Origin: Sulfuritalea sp.
GTDB taxonomy: Bacteria > Pseudomonadota > Gammaproteobacteria > Burkholderiales > Rhodocyclaceae
NCBI GenBank assembly: GCA_030247575.1
Contig: JAOTRV010000014.1
Location: forward strand, 39,579-103,578
Reading direction: 5' to 3'
DNA: 64,000 nt
Shown here: positions 45,575-54,277 of the stretch, piece after piece
Layout of the letters: every line of letters begins with the position of its first letter
How positions within the stretch are numbered: the stretch's first letter is position 1
Program-made: the position numbers and the translations under genes
Notes under the pieces: model-generated
Told to the model about the DNA's origin: nothing
What the model saw: only the letters and a program-made list of their open reading frames with translations
The model's database searches: none

Positions 45575-45604
45575 TTGACATACCATTATTGGTATATGCA
45601 TAAT
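45575..45604 (+). promoter_or_regulatory. Promoter and operator of toxin-antitoxin module 1
   Basis: TTGACA (45575-45580), an 18-bp spacer and CATAAT (45599-45604). A perfect inverted repeat ATACCA-TTAT-TGGTAT (45580-45595) occupies the spacer. The toxin ATG (45610) is six bases after the -10, so the message is probably leaderless. The palindrome fits the binding site of the antitoxin. Confidence 0.7.
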
Positions 45605-45609
45605 AAAGC

Positions 45610-45894
45610 ATGTGGCAGATCGAAGAACACCGTCGCGTCGACAAGCAACTCTCGGCTTCCACACTTATTGAGGTTCTGAAACGCTACGAGATATGGAAAG
45701 ACATTGCCAGAGTGTCGGAGCCACCCGGATTGCGAGCCATCAAGGGGTTTCACGACGAAGCTCTGTCGGGTGAATGGAAAGGCCATCGGTCTTCCCGACT
45801 CGGCCTTGAGTGGCGGGTGATTTACCGGGTTGTCGCCAATGTGTTGCTGATCCAGGTTGTGCAAGTGACCGCCCACGATTACAGGAGACCATGA
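45610..45894 (+). CDS. RelE/ParE-superfamily toxin (HigB-like), module 1
   Basis: 94 residues. RelE-fold signature: a helical first half (EIWKDIARVSEPPGLRAIKGFHDEAL), then SSRLGLEWRVIYRVVANVLLIQVVQVTAHDYRRP, the typical strands and terminal His-Asp-Tyr-Arg. Such toxins usually cleave mRNA on the ribosome. The toxin gene precedes the antitoxin gene (HigBA order). The predicted transcript starts at its ATG. Confidence 0.83.
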   Translation: MWQIEEHRRVDKQLSASTLIEVLKRYEIWKDIARVSEPPGLRAIKGFHDEALSGEWKGHRSSRLGLEWRVIYRVVANVLLIQVVQVTAHDYRRP

Positions 45895-45895
45895 A

Positions 45896-46156
45896 ATGAA
45901 AGACTTCCGTCCGGCGAAAAAACGAGCCGAGATCTCTGTGGGCGAGTCTGCTCGTATCCTGCGCGAACTCCAGGAACTCACACAGAGCCAGCTTTCCGAA
46001 CTCACGGGTATTCCTCAAGCCACCATTTCGGCCATCGAGAACGGTCGAGTGAATCTGGGTGTGGAGCGCGCGAAGGTTCTTGCTCGCGCCCTCAAATGCC
46101 ATCCCGCCGTGCTGGTGTTTCCCGGCTGGGAGCTTCCGCTTGAGCGTGCAGCGTAG
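45896..46156 (+). CDS. XRE-family antitoxin (HigA-like), module 1
   Basis: 86 residues. Helix-turn-helix LRELQELTQSQLSELTGIPQATISAIENGRVNLGVERAKVLARAL. The start lies one base after the toxin stop, preceded by GGAG. It would neutralise the toxin and repress the promoter at the palindrome 45580-45595. C-terminal VLVFPGWELPLERAA is likely the toxin-binding end. Confidence 0.87.
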   Translation: MKDFRPAKKRAEISVGESARILRELQELTQSQLSELTGIPQATISAIENGRVNLGVERAKVLARALKCHPAVLVFPGWELPLERAA

Positions 46157-46238
46157 GTTTGCAAAGCGATTTGGCGTCGCGACTTGGAGCGATTTGGGAT
46201 CGGCTTCTCGTTATTAAGCCGGCCGCAACTTGCTTGAA

Positions 46239-46295
46239 CGTTCGCCCTGAGCTTGTCGAAGGGCGCGCAGGGCTTCGACAGGCTCAGCCCGAACG
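46239..46295. repeat. Inverted repeat of the widespread CCCTGAGCTTGTCGAAGGG type
   Basis: Arms of 23 bp with two mismatches, loop of about 11 bp, in the 219-bp gap between antitoxin 1 and the exporter operon. The sequence CCCTGAGCTTGTCGAAGGG with GCTTCGACAGGCTCAG is a known dispersed hairpin in many proteobacterial genomes. It may also act as a terminator of the module. Confidence 0.8.
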
Positions 46296-46375
46296 GCAGT
46301 TCCAAGCTCACTGATGCCGGATCAATAACTAATATTGCAGCGTGAATCGCCGTCTCACCAGCACCGACTTTCGCC

Positions 46376-47575
46376 CTACTCCGTCCGCAAGGCCTCGACC
46401 GGATCGAGAAGCGCCGCGCGCCGCGCCGGCAGCACGCCGGCGGCCAGCCCGATGGCGGCAGCCAGCGTCTCGGCCAGCACCACGAAGGACAGCGGCGTAT
46501 GCACCGGCAGGGCAGGGACGAAGAAGCTGATGGTCTGCGCCAGGCCGATGCCGAGCAGCAGGCCGACCAAGCCGCCGATCGCGGCGAGCGCCACGGCCTC
46601 GCCGAGGAACAGGCCGAGGATGGTCTGCCGCCGCGCGCCGAGCGCGACCAGCAGGCCGATCTCGTTGGTGCGCTCGGTGACGGCGATGGTCATGATGGTG
46701 ACGATGCCGACGCCGCCGACCAGCAGCGAGATGCCGCCCAGCGCGCCGACGGCCATGGTCAGCACGTCGAGAATGTTCGACAGCGTGCTCATCATTTCTT
46801 CCTGGCTGATGATGGTGACATCGTCGCGGCCGTGGCGGGCCTTGATCACTTCCCTGGCGGCAACCACCACGCTCGCCGCAGGCACCCCTTCGGCCACGGA
46901 GAGGTTGATTTCGTTGAGGCCTTCGCGATTGAACAGCTCGAGGGCGCGCGCCGCCGGAATGTAAGCCGTGTCGTCGAGATCGATGCCGAGAAACTGGCCC
47001 TTCGCCTCCATGACGCCGATCACGCGGAACTGCAGGCCGCCGATGCGCACCCGCGCCCCCAGCGCATTCTCGGCGCCGAACAGTTCGTTCTTCAGCTTGG
47101 GGCCGAGCACCACCTGGGCGCGCGCGGCGCCGGCCTCCTCGTCGGGCAGAAACAGGCCGCTGCGCACCTTGGCCCGGAACACCACGAGCAGGCCGGGCCC
47201 GACGCCGTAGACCGAAACGCGCCGCACGCGGCCGTTGCCGGCGACTTCGGCATTGCCGAACACGCTGGGGGTGACGGCGACCACATTGGGCAGGCGCTTC
47301 AGCGCCTCGGCATCTTCCAGCGACAGCGGCCGCGCGCTGCTCGGCAGGCCGGTCGTGGCGCCGCCGGTCTTGGTGCGGCCGGGATGGACGCCGATCACGT
47401 TGGTGCCGAACTGGGTGAACTCGGCCAGCACGTAGCGATGGATGCCCTCGCCGATCGAGGTCAGCAGGATCACCGCGGCGATGCCGACCGCGATGCCGAG
47501 CAGCGTCAGGAAGCTGCGCAGGCGCTGCGAGCTGATGGCGCGGATGGCGAGGGCGAGGGAGTCGGTGAGCAGCAT
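46376..47575 (-). CDS. MacB-like ABC transporter permease (second)
   Basis: 399 residues. FtsX/MacB fold: N-terminal membrane helix (LRSFLTLLGIAVGIAAVILLTSIGEG), a large periplasmic MacB-PCD domain (about 45-270), then three helices (VGALGGISLLVGGVGIVTIMTIAVTERTNEIGLL, LGLFLGEAVALAAIGGLVGLLLG, VLAETLAAAIGLAAGVLPA) and a PVEALR end. Last gene of the adaptor-ATPase-permease-permease operon. ATG 47575 is chosen; the nine codons before it come from repeat sequence. Confidence 0.88.
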   Translation of the reverse strand: MLLTDSLALAIRAISSQRLRSFLTLLGIAVGIAAVILLTSIGEGIHRYVLAEFTQFGTNVIGVHPGRTKTGGATTGLPSSARPLSLEDAEALKRLPNVVAVTPSVFGNAEVAGNGRVRRVSVYGVGPGLLVVFRAKVRSGLFLPDEEAGAARAQVVLGPKLKNELFGAENALGARVRIGGLQFRVIGVMEAKGQFLGIDLDDTAYIPAARALELFNREGLNEINLSVAEGVPAASVVVAAREVIKARHGRDDVTIISQEEMMSTLSNILDVLTMAVGALGGISLLVGGVGIVTIMTIAVTERTNEIGLLVALGARRQTILGLFLGEAVALAAIGGLVGLLLGIGLAQTISFFVPALPVHTPLSFVVLAETLAAAIGLAAGVLPARRAALLDPVEALRTE

Positions 47576-47582
47576 TACCGGC

Positions 47583-47690
47583 CCTCCGCCGGGCCGCCCC
47601 AAGGGGGGCCGAAGCGTGACCTATGGAAGCCGCAATGCGGCTGAACCTTGGTCCCCCCTTTCCTTGGGAAAGGGGCTGGGGGATAGGTAG
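47583..47690. repeat. Intergenic C/G-rich compound repeat, copy C
   Basis: Contains GGGCCGCCCCAAGGGGGGCC, GAAGCCGCAATGCGGCT and TCCCCCCTTTCC-GGGAAAGGGG-CTGGGGGATAG. The first part is repeated at 58689-58720, and the last two match 49781-49845. It fills the 121-bp gap between the two permease genes. Confidence 0.8.
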
Positions 47691-47696
47691 TCATCG

Positions 47697-48905
47697 TCAA
47701 TGCTTCATCAACGCCTGCACGGGATCAAGTCTTGCCGCCCGCCGCGCCGGCATGATGCCGAACAGCAGGCCGGTGCCGAGCGCGGTGCCCAGCGCCGCGA
47801 CCACGGCCCAGTCCGGCGGATAGGCGGGAAACACCGGGTAAATCTGGCGCAGGACGAAGGCGCCGAACAGGCCGAGGCCGTAGCCGGTCAGCGCGCCGAC
47901 CAGCGACAGCATCGCGGCCTCGGCGAGGAAGGCGTCGCGGATCGTCGCGGCGCGCGCGCCGAGCGCCTTGAGCAGGCCGATTTCGGCCGTGCGCTGGGTC
48001 ACGGCCACCAGCATCACGTTCATGACCAGGATGCCGGCCACCGCCAGGCTGATGGCGGCGATGCCGGCCACCGCCGCCGTCAGTGCGCGCAGCAGCCGGT
48101 CGAAGGTGGCGAGCACCGCGTCCTGCGTGATCACCGTGATGTCTTCCTCGCCGCCATGGCGCGCCTTGAGCGCCGCCATCACCTCGCGCTTGACCGCCTC
48201 CAGCTCGTCGCGGCTCCTGGCCTCGATCAGGACGCGAAACAGGGTATTGGTGTTGAACAGGCTCTGGGCCACGCCGACCGGGACGAAGACGACTTCGTCG
48301 GTGTTCATGCCCAGTCCCTGCCCGACCGACTTGAGCACGCCGACGATGCGCAGGCGCCGGTCCCCGAGGCGGATCAGCTCCCCCACCGCCGAACGGCCGC
48401 CGAAGATCTCCTCCTGGATCTTGGAACCGATCACGGCCACCGGCGCCCCGCGGTTCCAGTCGGCTGCCGGCAGGAACCGGCCCGCCGCCATCTTGAAACT
48501 GCGGATGTCGATATAGGTCGAGGATGTGCCGGCCACCACGACTTCGCGCAGCCGCCCGTTGGCGTTGATCTCCGAGTTTCCCGCCGTCAGCGGCGCCACG
48601 CGCCGTACCGAGGGCAGCCGGGTCAGCGCGAACGCATCGTCCACCGTCAGGTCGCGCGGCGTGGTGGTCAGCGCATTGGCCGGACTGAAGCCGCCGGTGG
48701 CCGAGCGCCCGGGCAGGACGATGACGAGGTTGCTGCCCAGCGAGGAGAACTGATTGACGACATAGCGCCGCGCGCCGTCGCCCAGCGCGGTCAGCACCAC
48801 CACGGCGGCGACGCCGATGGCCATGGCCAGCACCGACAGCGAGGTGCGCAGCGGATAGCCCGCCGCCGCATCGCGGGCAAAGCGCAGGACGTCGGCATTA
48901 CGCAT
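47697..48905 (-). CDS. MacB-like ABC transporter permease (first)
   Basis: 402 residues. Same fold as the next permease: helix at PLRTSLSVLAMAIGVAAVVVLTALGDG, periplasmic domain, and C-terminal helices (AAVAGIAAISLAVAGILVMNVMLVAVTQRTAEIGLL, MLSLVGALTGYGLGLFGAF, ALGTALGTGLLFGIMPA), ending RLDPVQALMKH. The two permeases probably pair as a heterodimer with the one ATPase. ATG 48905; the upstream open extension lies in repeat sequence. Confidence 0.88.
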   Translation of the reverse strand: MRNADVLRFARDAAAGYPLRTSLSVLAMAIGVAAVVVLTALGDGARRYVVNQFSSLGSNLVIVLPGRSATGGFSPANALTTTPRDLTVDDAFALTRLPSVRRVAPLTAGNSEINANGRLREVVVAGTSSTYIDIRSFKMAAGRFLPAADWNRGAPVAVIGSKIQEEIFGGRSAVGELIRLGDRRLRIVGVLKSVGQGLGMNTDEVVFVPVGVAQSLFNTNTLFRVLIEARSRDELEAVKREVMAALKARHGGEEDITVITQDAVLATFDRLLRALTAAVAGIAAISLAVAGILVMNVMLVAVTQRTAEIGLLKALGARAATIRDAFLAEAAMLSLVGALTGYGLGLFGAFVLRQIYPVFPAYPPDWAVVAALGTALGTGLLFGIMPARRAARLDPVQALMKH

Positions 48906-48951
48906 GGTGCGATCCCCTGAACTCGTCCCCGGATCGAGTCCGGGGCAGGCT

Positions 48952-49041
48952 ATTCCGGCGGAAGCCGGAATCCAGTTCGTGAATGCATTGTCGGTTCCCC
49001 GCGAGCCGATCGGCCTCCTGGATTCCGGCTTCCGCCGGAAT
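48952..49041. repeat. Perfect 23-bp inverted repeat of the ATTCCGGC..GCCGGAAT type
   Basis: Arms 48952-48974 and 49019-49041 are exact reverse complements, 44 bp apart. A second hairpin, CCCCGGA-TCGAG-TCCGGGG, is at 48927-48945. Repeats like TGGATTCCGGCTTCCGCCGG are scattered through many proteobacterial genomes. Lies between the ATPase and first permease genes. Confidence 0.85.
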
Positions 49042-49071
49042 GACGGGAGTGTCGTTTGCGGACGTTCGCAT

Positions 49072-49767
49072 TCACGTCGCCACGGAAGGTCGCGCACTGT
49101 CGCTCTTGAGCGCCCCGTCTTCCATCAGCAACTGGCGACGCGCGCGGCTGCCGATCTTCTGGTCGTGGGTGACGATGATCAGCGTCATGCCGCGCCCGTT
49201 GAGCGTTTCGAGCAGATGAATCACGTCGTCGCCGGTGGCGCGGTCGAGGTTGCCGGTCGGCTCGTCGGCCAGCAGCACCGCCGGCTGCATGATGGTGGCG
49301 CGGGCGATGGCGACGCGCTGCCGCTGGCCGCCGGACAGCTGGTCGGGGCGATGGTCGGCGCGCGGCGCCAGGCCGAAGTCGTTCAACGCCTGCGTCACCC
49401 GCTGCGCCCGCTCCGCCGCCGGGATGCCGGCCAGCATCATGGGCAGGCCGATGTTCTCCGCCGCGGTGAGGCGCGGCACCAGGTGAAAGCTCTGGAACAC
49501 GAAGCCGATGCGCCGGCTGCGCACGGCGGCCTGCTCGTCCGGCGTCAGCGTGGTCACGTCGCGGCCTTCGAGGTGATACGAACCGGCGTTGGGCCGGTCG
49601 AGCAGGCCCAGCAGGTTGAGCAGCGTGGATTTCCCCGAACCGGAAGGCCCCATGATGGCCACGTATTCGCCGGCGTCGATGCCGACGTCGAGATGGGTCA
49701 GCGCATGCACCGTGCTGTCGCCGAGATGGAAGACGCGCTCGATGCCGGCCAGTTGGATGACGCTCAT
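49072..49767 (-). CDS. MacB-like ABC transporter ATP-binding protein
   Basis: 231 residues. Walker [11 protein letters not shown]-loop FQSFHL, signature [14 protein letters not shown], Walker [14 protein letters not shown]-loop VTHDQ. Of the LolD/MacB/FtsE family. With the adaptor upstream and two permeases downstream, it powers a MacAB-type tripartite exporter; substrate (macrolide, peptide, lipid) is unknown. Confidence 0.92.
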   Translation of the reverse strand: MSVIQLAGIERVFHLGDSTVHALTHLDVGIDAGEYVAIMGPSGSGKSTLLNLLGLLDRPNAGSYHLEGRDVTTLTPDEQAAVRSRRIGFVFQSFHLVPRLTAAENIGLPMMLAGIPAAERAQRVTQALNDFGLAPRADHRPDQLSGGQRQRVAIARATIMQPAVLLADEPTGNLDRATGDDVIHLLETLNGRGMTLIIVTHDQKIGSRARRQLLMEDGALKSDSARPSVAT

Positions 49768-49777
49768 GCTCAGTGTC

Positions 49778-49848
49778 CAGCCCGGAAGCCGCGCAGCGGC
49801 TGAACTACAGTCACCCCTTTTCCCGGAAAAGGGGGCGGGGGTAAAGCC
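49778..49848. repeat. Intergenic C/G-rich compound repeat, copy D
   Basis: GAAGCCGC-GCA-GCGGCTGAAC followed by GTCACCCCTTTTCC-GGAAAAGGGGGCGGGGG, parallel in layout to 47629-47690. It fills the 82-bp gap between the adaptor and ATPase genes. Confidence 0.8.
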
Positions 49849-49849
49849 G

Positions 49850-51007
49850 TCATTTCGATTTTTCGTCCGCCGTGGCGCGGGCGCCGACTTTCACGCCCTC
49901 GCGCTCCAGCGAGGTGACGATGCGCTCGCCCTCGGCCAGGCCTTCGACGATTTCCGTGAACTCCCAGTTGGCGACGCCGGCCTTGACCTTGCGCTCTTCG
50001 AGCTTGCCGGTATCGGCATTCAGGATCATCACCCGGCTGCCCTCGATCAGCGCCGCCGTCGGCACGCGCAGCACATTGGGCCGCGTGTCGAGCACGATCT
50101 CGACGTCGGCGCTGTAGCCGACCAGCAGGCTCCCCGTCGCCGGCCTCTCGAAATCCACTTCGACATCGACCGTGCGGGCCTGCTTCTCCACGGCCAGCAC
50201 ATAGGGCGCCACGCGACGCACCTTGCCCTGCAGCGGCTGCTTGGGCATCGCATCGAGCGAGACGCGCACCGGCAGCCCGACCTTGATCCTGGGCGCATCG
50301 ACTTCATCCATCGGTGCATTGATGTAGAGGCAGGAATCGTCGATCAGGTCGATGGCCGGCGGCGTCGGCACGCCCGGCGGCGAGGGCGTCGAATACTCGC
50401 CGAGCTCGCCGACGATATTCGCCACGATGCCGTCGAAGGGCGCATAAAGCGTCATGCGAGCCTGCTCGACCTTCGTCACACTGATCCGCGCTGCGGCCTG
50501 CACGACATCGGCACGCGCCGTGTCGCAGGCGGCACGGCGGGCGTCCGCCTCGCTGCGCGCGGAGTCCTCCCTGGCCTCGGAAACAAAGCCCCTGGTCCGC
50601 AGCGAAGTCTGCCGCTCGGCCTCACGCCCGGCACTGGCAGCCGTGGTACAGACCTCCTTCACGCGCTGCATCGCCGTGGTGCGCTGGGCTTCGGCCAGCG
50701 TCTGCTGCGCCTTCTGGTCGTCGTTCCACAGCTTCATCAGGAGCTGGCCCTTCTTCACCTTGTCGCCTTCCTTGACGCCGAGGAACTCGATGCGGCCGCC
50801 CATGATGGTGGACAGCTTGGTGCGCTGGCAGGCCTCGACCGTGCCGGCGCGGGTGTTGACCACCGTGGATTCGACGTTGCCGCGACTGACCGGTTTCAGC
50901 ACCACGCTCACCGGCTTGGCGCGCGTGGTCCAGAAAAACCCGCCGGCCGCGAGGGCGAGAACAAGCAGAACAGGCAGGATGCGGCGCAGGAAAATGGATG
51001 TGTTCAT
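49850..51007 (-). CDS. Efflux periplasmic adaptor (MacA/HlyD-like membrane-fusion protein)
   Basis: 385 residues. N-terminal membrane anchor (ILPVLLVLALAAGGFFW), lipoyl half (IMGGRIEFLGVKEGDKVKKGQLLMKLWNDD), a helical hairpin rich in Ala, Gln and Arg with two cysteines, the second lipoyl half (MTLYAPFDGIVANIVGELGEY), then beta-barrel and membrane-proximal domains. It joins the inner-membrane ABC transporter to an outer-membrane channel. First gene of the exporter operon. Confidence 0.9.
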   Translation of the reverse strand: MNTSIFLRRILPVLLVLALAAGGFFWTTRAKPVSVVLKPVSRGNVESTVVNTRAGTVEACQRTKLSTIMGGRIEFLGVKEGDKVKKGQLLMKLWNDDQKAQQTLAEAQRTTAMQRVKEVCTTAASAGREAERQTSLRTRGFVSEAREDSARSEADARRAACDTARADVVQAAARISVTKVEQARMTLYAPFDGIVANIVGELGEYSTPSPPGVPTPPAIDLIDDSCLYINAPMDEVDAPRIKVGLPVRVSLDAMPKQPLQGKVRRVAPYVLAVEKQARTVDVEVDFERPATGSLLVGYSADVEIVLDTRPNVLRVPTAALIEGSRVMILNADTGKLEERKVKAGVANWEFTEIVEGLAEGERIVTSLEREGVKVGARATADEKSK

Positions 51008-51047
51008 GCAGCCGATTATGCCGTGTTTGCGGCTTCCACGGCTCAGC

Positions 51048-51905
51048 TCAGCGTGCCACCCGCACCGACTCTATCCACGGTTCCAGGCGTTGGCCAACGG
51101 CGAGCGTCACTTCGAAGTACGGACCTGGAGCATCGACCGTGCGCCTGACGGCGCGCAGCGCCGGTTCCAGCGTCGGGCGCATGGCATGCGGGACGTTGAT
51201 CTGCGTCACGGCCAGCGCGCTGACATGGCCGGTAACCCGCGTTTTCTTGTCGTGCATCGTCAGCCGCGGACGCAGCGTGCCCTTGAGAATCAGATAGCGG
51301 CTGCGATCAGGGTATCTGGCGCGCAGGGCCTCGCGGTCGAGTCCGGCACCGATGGCAAAGAGCCGGCTATTCAGATTCTCCTCGCGCATCAGTTGCTCCT
51401 GCGCGCGCTTGGCCTTCGCAGCGAACTCCTTGCTGTCGGCGTTCGCCAGCTTCGCGGCTTCATGGCCGGCGGCGTTCTGCCGCGCCCGCTCCAGCGCCTT
51501 CTGCCAGGCCGGGCCGGCCAGTTCGAGCACCAGCAATACTTCGCGCGGCAACTGGCGCTCGAAGCGGCGGCGTCCCGCATCGGCATCCGCCAATGCGGCC
51601 GTATCGAAGCCGAGCGCAGCCATCTGCACTTCATCGAGCCATTCCGGCGTGCCGCCCCGGAAGCCCCCGCCGGAGTATTCGCCGGCGCTGGCGTCGTTGA
51701 CCCGCCAGTTCAGCCCCACGGCCAGCCCGCTGTTCTCCTTGGCCATGCCCCAACCCCAGGGCATGTTCAGCTCGCGCTGCGAAAGCGTCAGGCGGCTTTC
51801 CGGCTCGCCGCTGCGATTGAGGTAGACGCCGGTCAGCGCCGCGGCGTTGGCCAGCAGGATCAAAAGTGCGCCGGCGGCGAGCGTCTTCCAGGGCGTGAGC
51901 TTCAT
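51048..51905 (-). CDS. DUF4824 family protein
   Basis: 285 residues. A single N-terminal membrane segment (TLAAGALLILLANAAALTGVYL) and a large soluble region, with EVLLVLELAGPAWQKALERARQ and RLFAIGAGLDREALRARYPDRSRYLILKG. Function unknown. ATG 51905 overlaps the stop of the DUF2157 gene by four bases, the usual pairing of the two families. Confidence 0.75.
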   Translation of the reverse strand: MKLTPWKTLAAGALLILLANAAALTGVYLNRSGEPESRLTLSQRELNMPWGWGMAKENSGLAVGLNWRVNDASAGEYSGGGFRGGTPEWLDEVQMAALGFDTAALADADAGRRRFERQLPREVLLVLELAGPAWQKALERARQNAAGHEAAKLANADSKEFAAKAKRAQEQLMREENLNSRLFAIGAGLDREALRARYPDRSRYLILKGTLRPRLTMHDKKTRVTGHVSALAVTQINVPHAMRPTLEPALRAVRRTVDAPGPYFEVTLAVGQRLEPWIESVRVAR

Positions 51906-52993
51906 CGCGCGCCCTCCGCGGCCTGGCCGACCCGGCGCAGGCGCTTCAGAACCAGCAGGATCAGGATCGCCACGAGACCGAGCACCAGGAAGAACAGGTA
52001 CTTCGGCATGACGTCCCACCACCAGTCGAAGAACTTGGTGTAGAGAAAGATGACGAAGAAGGTGATGCCGGTGTTGACCGTATCCGGCCACTGCCGGCGC
52101 GCACCGGCCCAGATCGCCAGGGCGCTGGCGACGAATCCTGCAAGCTCGTAGCTGCGTTCGATGGTGCGCTGCTCGAGCTCGTAGCCGGCCAGATAGCTGC
52201 CATAGCCCCAGTGGCCGAGCACCAGCATCGGCACCAGCAGGCAGAGCAGGCCGAAGATGCGGTAAATCGACGCGAAGCCCGAAAGACGGCGGTGCGCGAC
52301 CAGGGCCGGGATGGCGAACAGCAGCGCCGCGACGGGGAAGAAATTCTCCGGCCGCTCGCCGGAATGCAGCCAGTAGATGCCGCTCCATTCGCCGACGCGG
52401 GAGCCGACGAAGGCAATCACGCAGCAGATGCCCGCCGCCAGCAGGAGGCGCAGATCGCAGGCATAGGCCAGCAGGAAGGCCAGCGCGCCCCACGGGATCA
52501 GGGCGCGGTCGGTGGGCGTGATGTTGAATATCTGGCCGAGCATGGACAGGTTCAGCACGAAGCAGGCGAAGGCCACCAGCGCCGCCAGCTTGGTGAAATA
52601 GCCCGAGGCGTCGCGTGTCTGGATCCAGATCGCCAGCCCCATGCTGGCGAGCGCGGCGCCGAGCAGGATCGCGACCTGGGCGGTCTCGTCGAAGTGCCCC
52701 CAGAACTGGTGGAAAAGGAAGAACACGCTCGCCGCCAGCGCCAGCGCGCCGAGGAAGGACGCCACCCGCATGCCCAGCGAGAGCTGCTTGGCCTGAAGGT
52801 CGCGGTCGATGTCGAAGCGCCCGGCGAAACCGGCGAGCAGCGCCGCCTGGTGGTCGCGCACGGCCTGCCGCTGGGCCGGATCGAGCCGCAGCACACCCTC
52901 GGCTTCGAGCCGGGCCAGCTCCGTGTTGAAGATTCCGATCTCGTCGGCGCGCTGCTGCGCCTCGCTGCGCAGGGGGATGTTGGGGCTATCCAT
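51902..52993 (-). CDS. DUF2157 membrane protein
   Basis: 363 residues. A short soluble start (to about 75), then about nine to ten membrane helices (FLGALALAASVFFLFHQFW, AILLGAALASMGLAIWIQ, LLLAAGICCVIAFVG and so on), ending with a basic tail. Function unknown. Coupled to the DUF4824 gene. Confidence 0.8.
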   Translation of the reverse strand: MDSPNIPLRSEAQQRADEIGIFNTELARLEAEGVLRLDPAQRQAVRDHQAALLAGFAGRFDIDRDLQAKQLSLGMRVASFLGALALAASVFFLFHQFWGHFDETAQVAILLGAALASMGLAIWIQTRDASGYFTKLAALVAFACFVLNLSMLGQIFNITPTDRALIPWGALAFLLAYACDLRLLLAAGICCVIAFVGSRVGEWSGIYWLHSGERPENFFPVAALLFAIPALVAHRRLSGFASIYRIFGLLCLLVPMLVLGHWGYGSYLAGYELEQRTIERSYELAGFVASALAIWAGARRQWPDTVNTGITFFVIFLYTKFFDWWWDVMPKYLFFLVLGLVAILILLVLKRLRRVGQAAEGAR

Positions 52994-53061
52994 GGCGGTC
53001 GATTATGCCCCGTTTGTTATGATTCGCCATCCCACTCCCCGGTTCTGCTCCACGCCCTGCA

Positions 53062-53409
53062 ATGATCAAAATCTACGGCATCAAGAATTGCGACACCATG
53101 AAGAAGGCCTTCGCCTGGTGCGATTCCAACGGCATCGGCTACGAATTCCACGACTACAAGATACAGGGCGTACCGCGCGAGCGGCTGGTGCATTGGTGCC
53201 GCACCCTGGGCTGGCAGGCGCTGGTCAATACCAAGGGTCCCACCTGGCGCAAGCTGACACCCGAACAGCAGGCCATCACGACGCAAGGCCAGGCCGTGGC
53301 GCTGATGATGGAACACTCCAGCGTGATCCGCCGGCCCGTGACGGAAAACGAGGCCGGGCAAGTTCTCGTCGGCTTCGACCCGACAGTATTCGACAGCTTC
53401 GTGCGCTGA
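53062..53409 (+). CDS. ArsC family reductase (YffB/Spx-like)
   Basis: 115 residues. Thioredoxin-like ArsC fold: IYGIKNCDTMKKAFAWCD, HDYKIQGVPRERLVHWC, RPVTENEAGQVLVGFD. One catalytic-position cysteine (C10) is present; the family's real substrate is unknown and arsenate reduction is not implied. Seven bases before hslO. Confidence 0.85.
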   Translation: MIKIYGIKNCDTMKKAFAWCDSNGIGYEFHDYKIQGVPRERLVHWCRTLGWQALVNTKGPTWRKLTPEQQAITTQGQAVALMMEHSSVIRRPVTENEAGQVLVGFDPTVFDSFVR

Positions 53410-53416
53410 GCGTCCA

Positions 53417-54277
53417 ATGGATGCGGTTCATCCCTTCCTGCTGGAAGATCTCGACATCCGCGGTGCGCTGGCGCAGCTCGGCCCCTCCTGGGCGGCGATG
53501 ACCGGGCGGCGCCGCTACGCGACGCCGGTGCGCGACCTGCTGGGCGAACTGGCCGCCGTCACGGCGTTGATGGGCAGCAACCTGAAGACGCCCGGGCGCC
53601 TGAGCTTCCAGTTGCAGGGCCACGGCCCGGTGTCGATGCTGGTGATGGACTGCAACGAGCAGCTGCAATTGCGCGGCATGGCCAAGAGCGAGCTGGCCGC
53701 CGACGCCGCGACCCACATCGCCGGCGTCGGCAGCCTGCTCGGCGACGGCCAATTGGTCCTGACGCTGCAGCCGAAAACGGCCGAGACGCCCTACCAGAGC
53801 GTGGTGCCGATCGTCGGCGGCACGCTGGCGCAGGTGTTCGAGAACTACCTGGCGCAATCCGAACAGCAGCCGACCCGCCTCTGGCTGGCGGCGACGGCCG
53901 ACAGCGCCTGCGGCCTGTTCCTGCAAAAAATGCCGGACGCCGACCGGCGCGATGCGGACGGCTGGAACCGCATCGAGCAACTGGCCGGCACGGTGCGCCC
54001 CGAAGAGCTCGCGCTGGCGCCGGAAACACTGTTGACGCGGCTCTTCGGCGAAGAGAGCGTGCGCCTCTTCGCGCCGCGCCAGGCGAGCTGGCACTGTCCG
54101 CGCGACGAAGAAAAAGTGCGCAGCATGCTGCTCTCGCTGGGCCGCGAGGAGCTCGAAGCCATGCTGGCCGATGCCGAGATGATTTCCATCGAGGACGAAA
54201 TCTGCGGCCACGAATACCGCTTCGGCCCCGAGATCGTCGACGAGCTGTTTCCGCCCGACGGGCGGCTGCTGCATTGA
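53417..54277 (+). CDS. hslO: Redox-regulated chaperone Hsp33, reduced zinc motif
   Basis: 286 residues. Hsp33 is a holdase activated by oxidation of a C-terminal zinc site. The N-terminal chaperone core (AAVTALMGSNLKTPGRLSFQLQGHGPVSMLVMDCN) and linker are normal. The zinc region, usually CxC plus CxxC, here reads WHCP (C227) and DEIC (C263), so only two of four cysteines remain, in frame and with the surrounding sequence intact (EEKVRSMLLSLGREELEAML, HEYRFG). The redox switch is therefore altered. Its stop overlaps the next gene by TTGA. Confidence 0.9.
   Translation: MDAVHPFLLEDLDIRGALAQLGPSWAAMTGRRRYATPVRDLLGELAAVTALMGSNLKTPGRLSFQLQGHGPVSMLVMDCNEQLQLRGMAKSELAADAATHIAGVGSLLGDGQLVLTLQPKTAETPYQSVVPIVGGTLAQVFENYLAQSEQQPTRLWLAATADSACGLFLQKMPDADRRDADGWNRIEQLAGTVRPEELALAPETLLTRLFGEESVRLFAPRQASWHCPRDEEKVRSMLLSLGREELEAMLADAEMISIEDEICGHEYRFGPEIVDELFPPDGRLLH

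Noticed and set aside
42985-46156. Secondary-metabolite gene cluster around the halogenase
   Set aside because: No PKS, NRPS, terpene or indole biosynthesis genes, regulator or transporter adjoins it; neighbours are a housekeeping protease, a broken sensor gene and a toxin-antitoxin pair.
53417-54277. Frameshift in hslO as the reason for missing cysteines
   Set aside because: Sequence on both sides of each missing cysteine stays in frame and similar to the family, so substitution is the better explanation.
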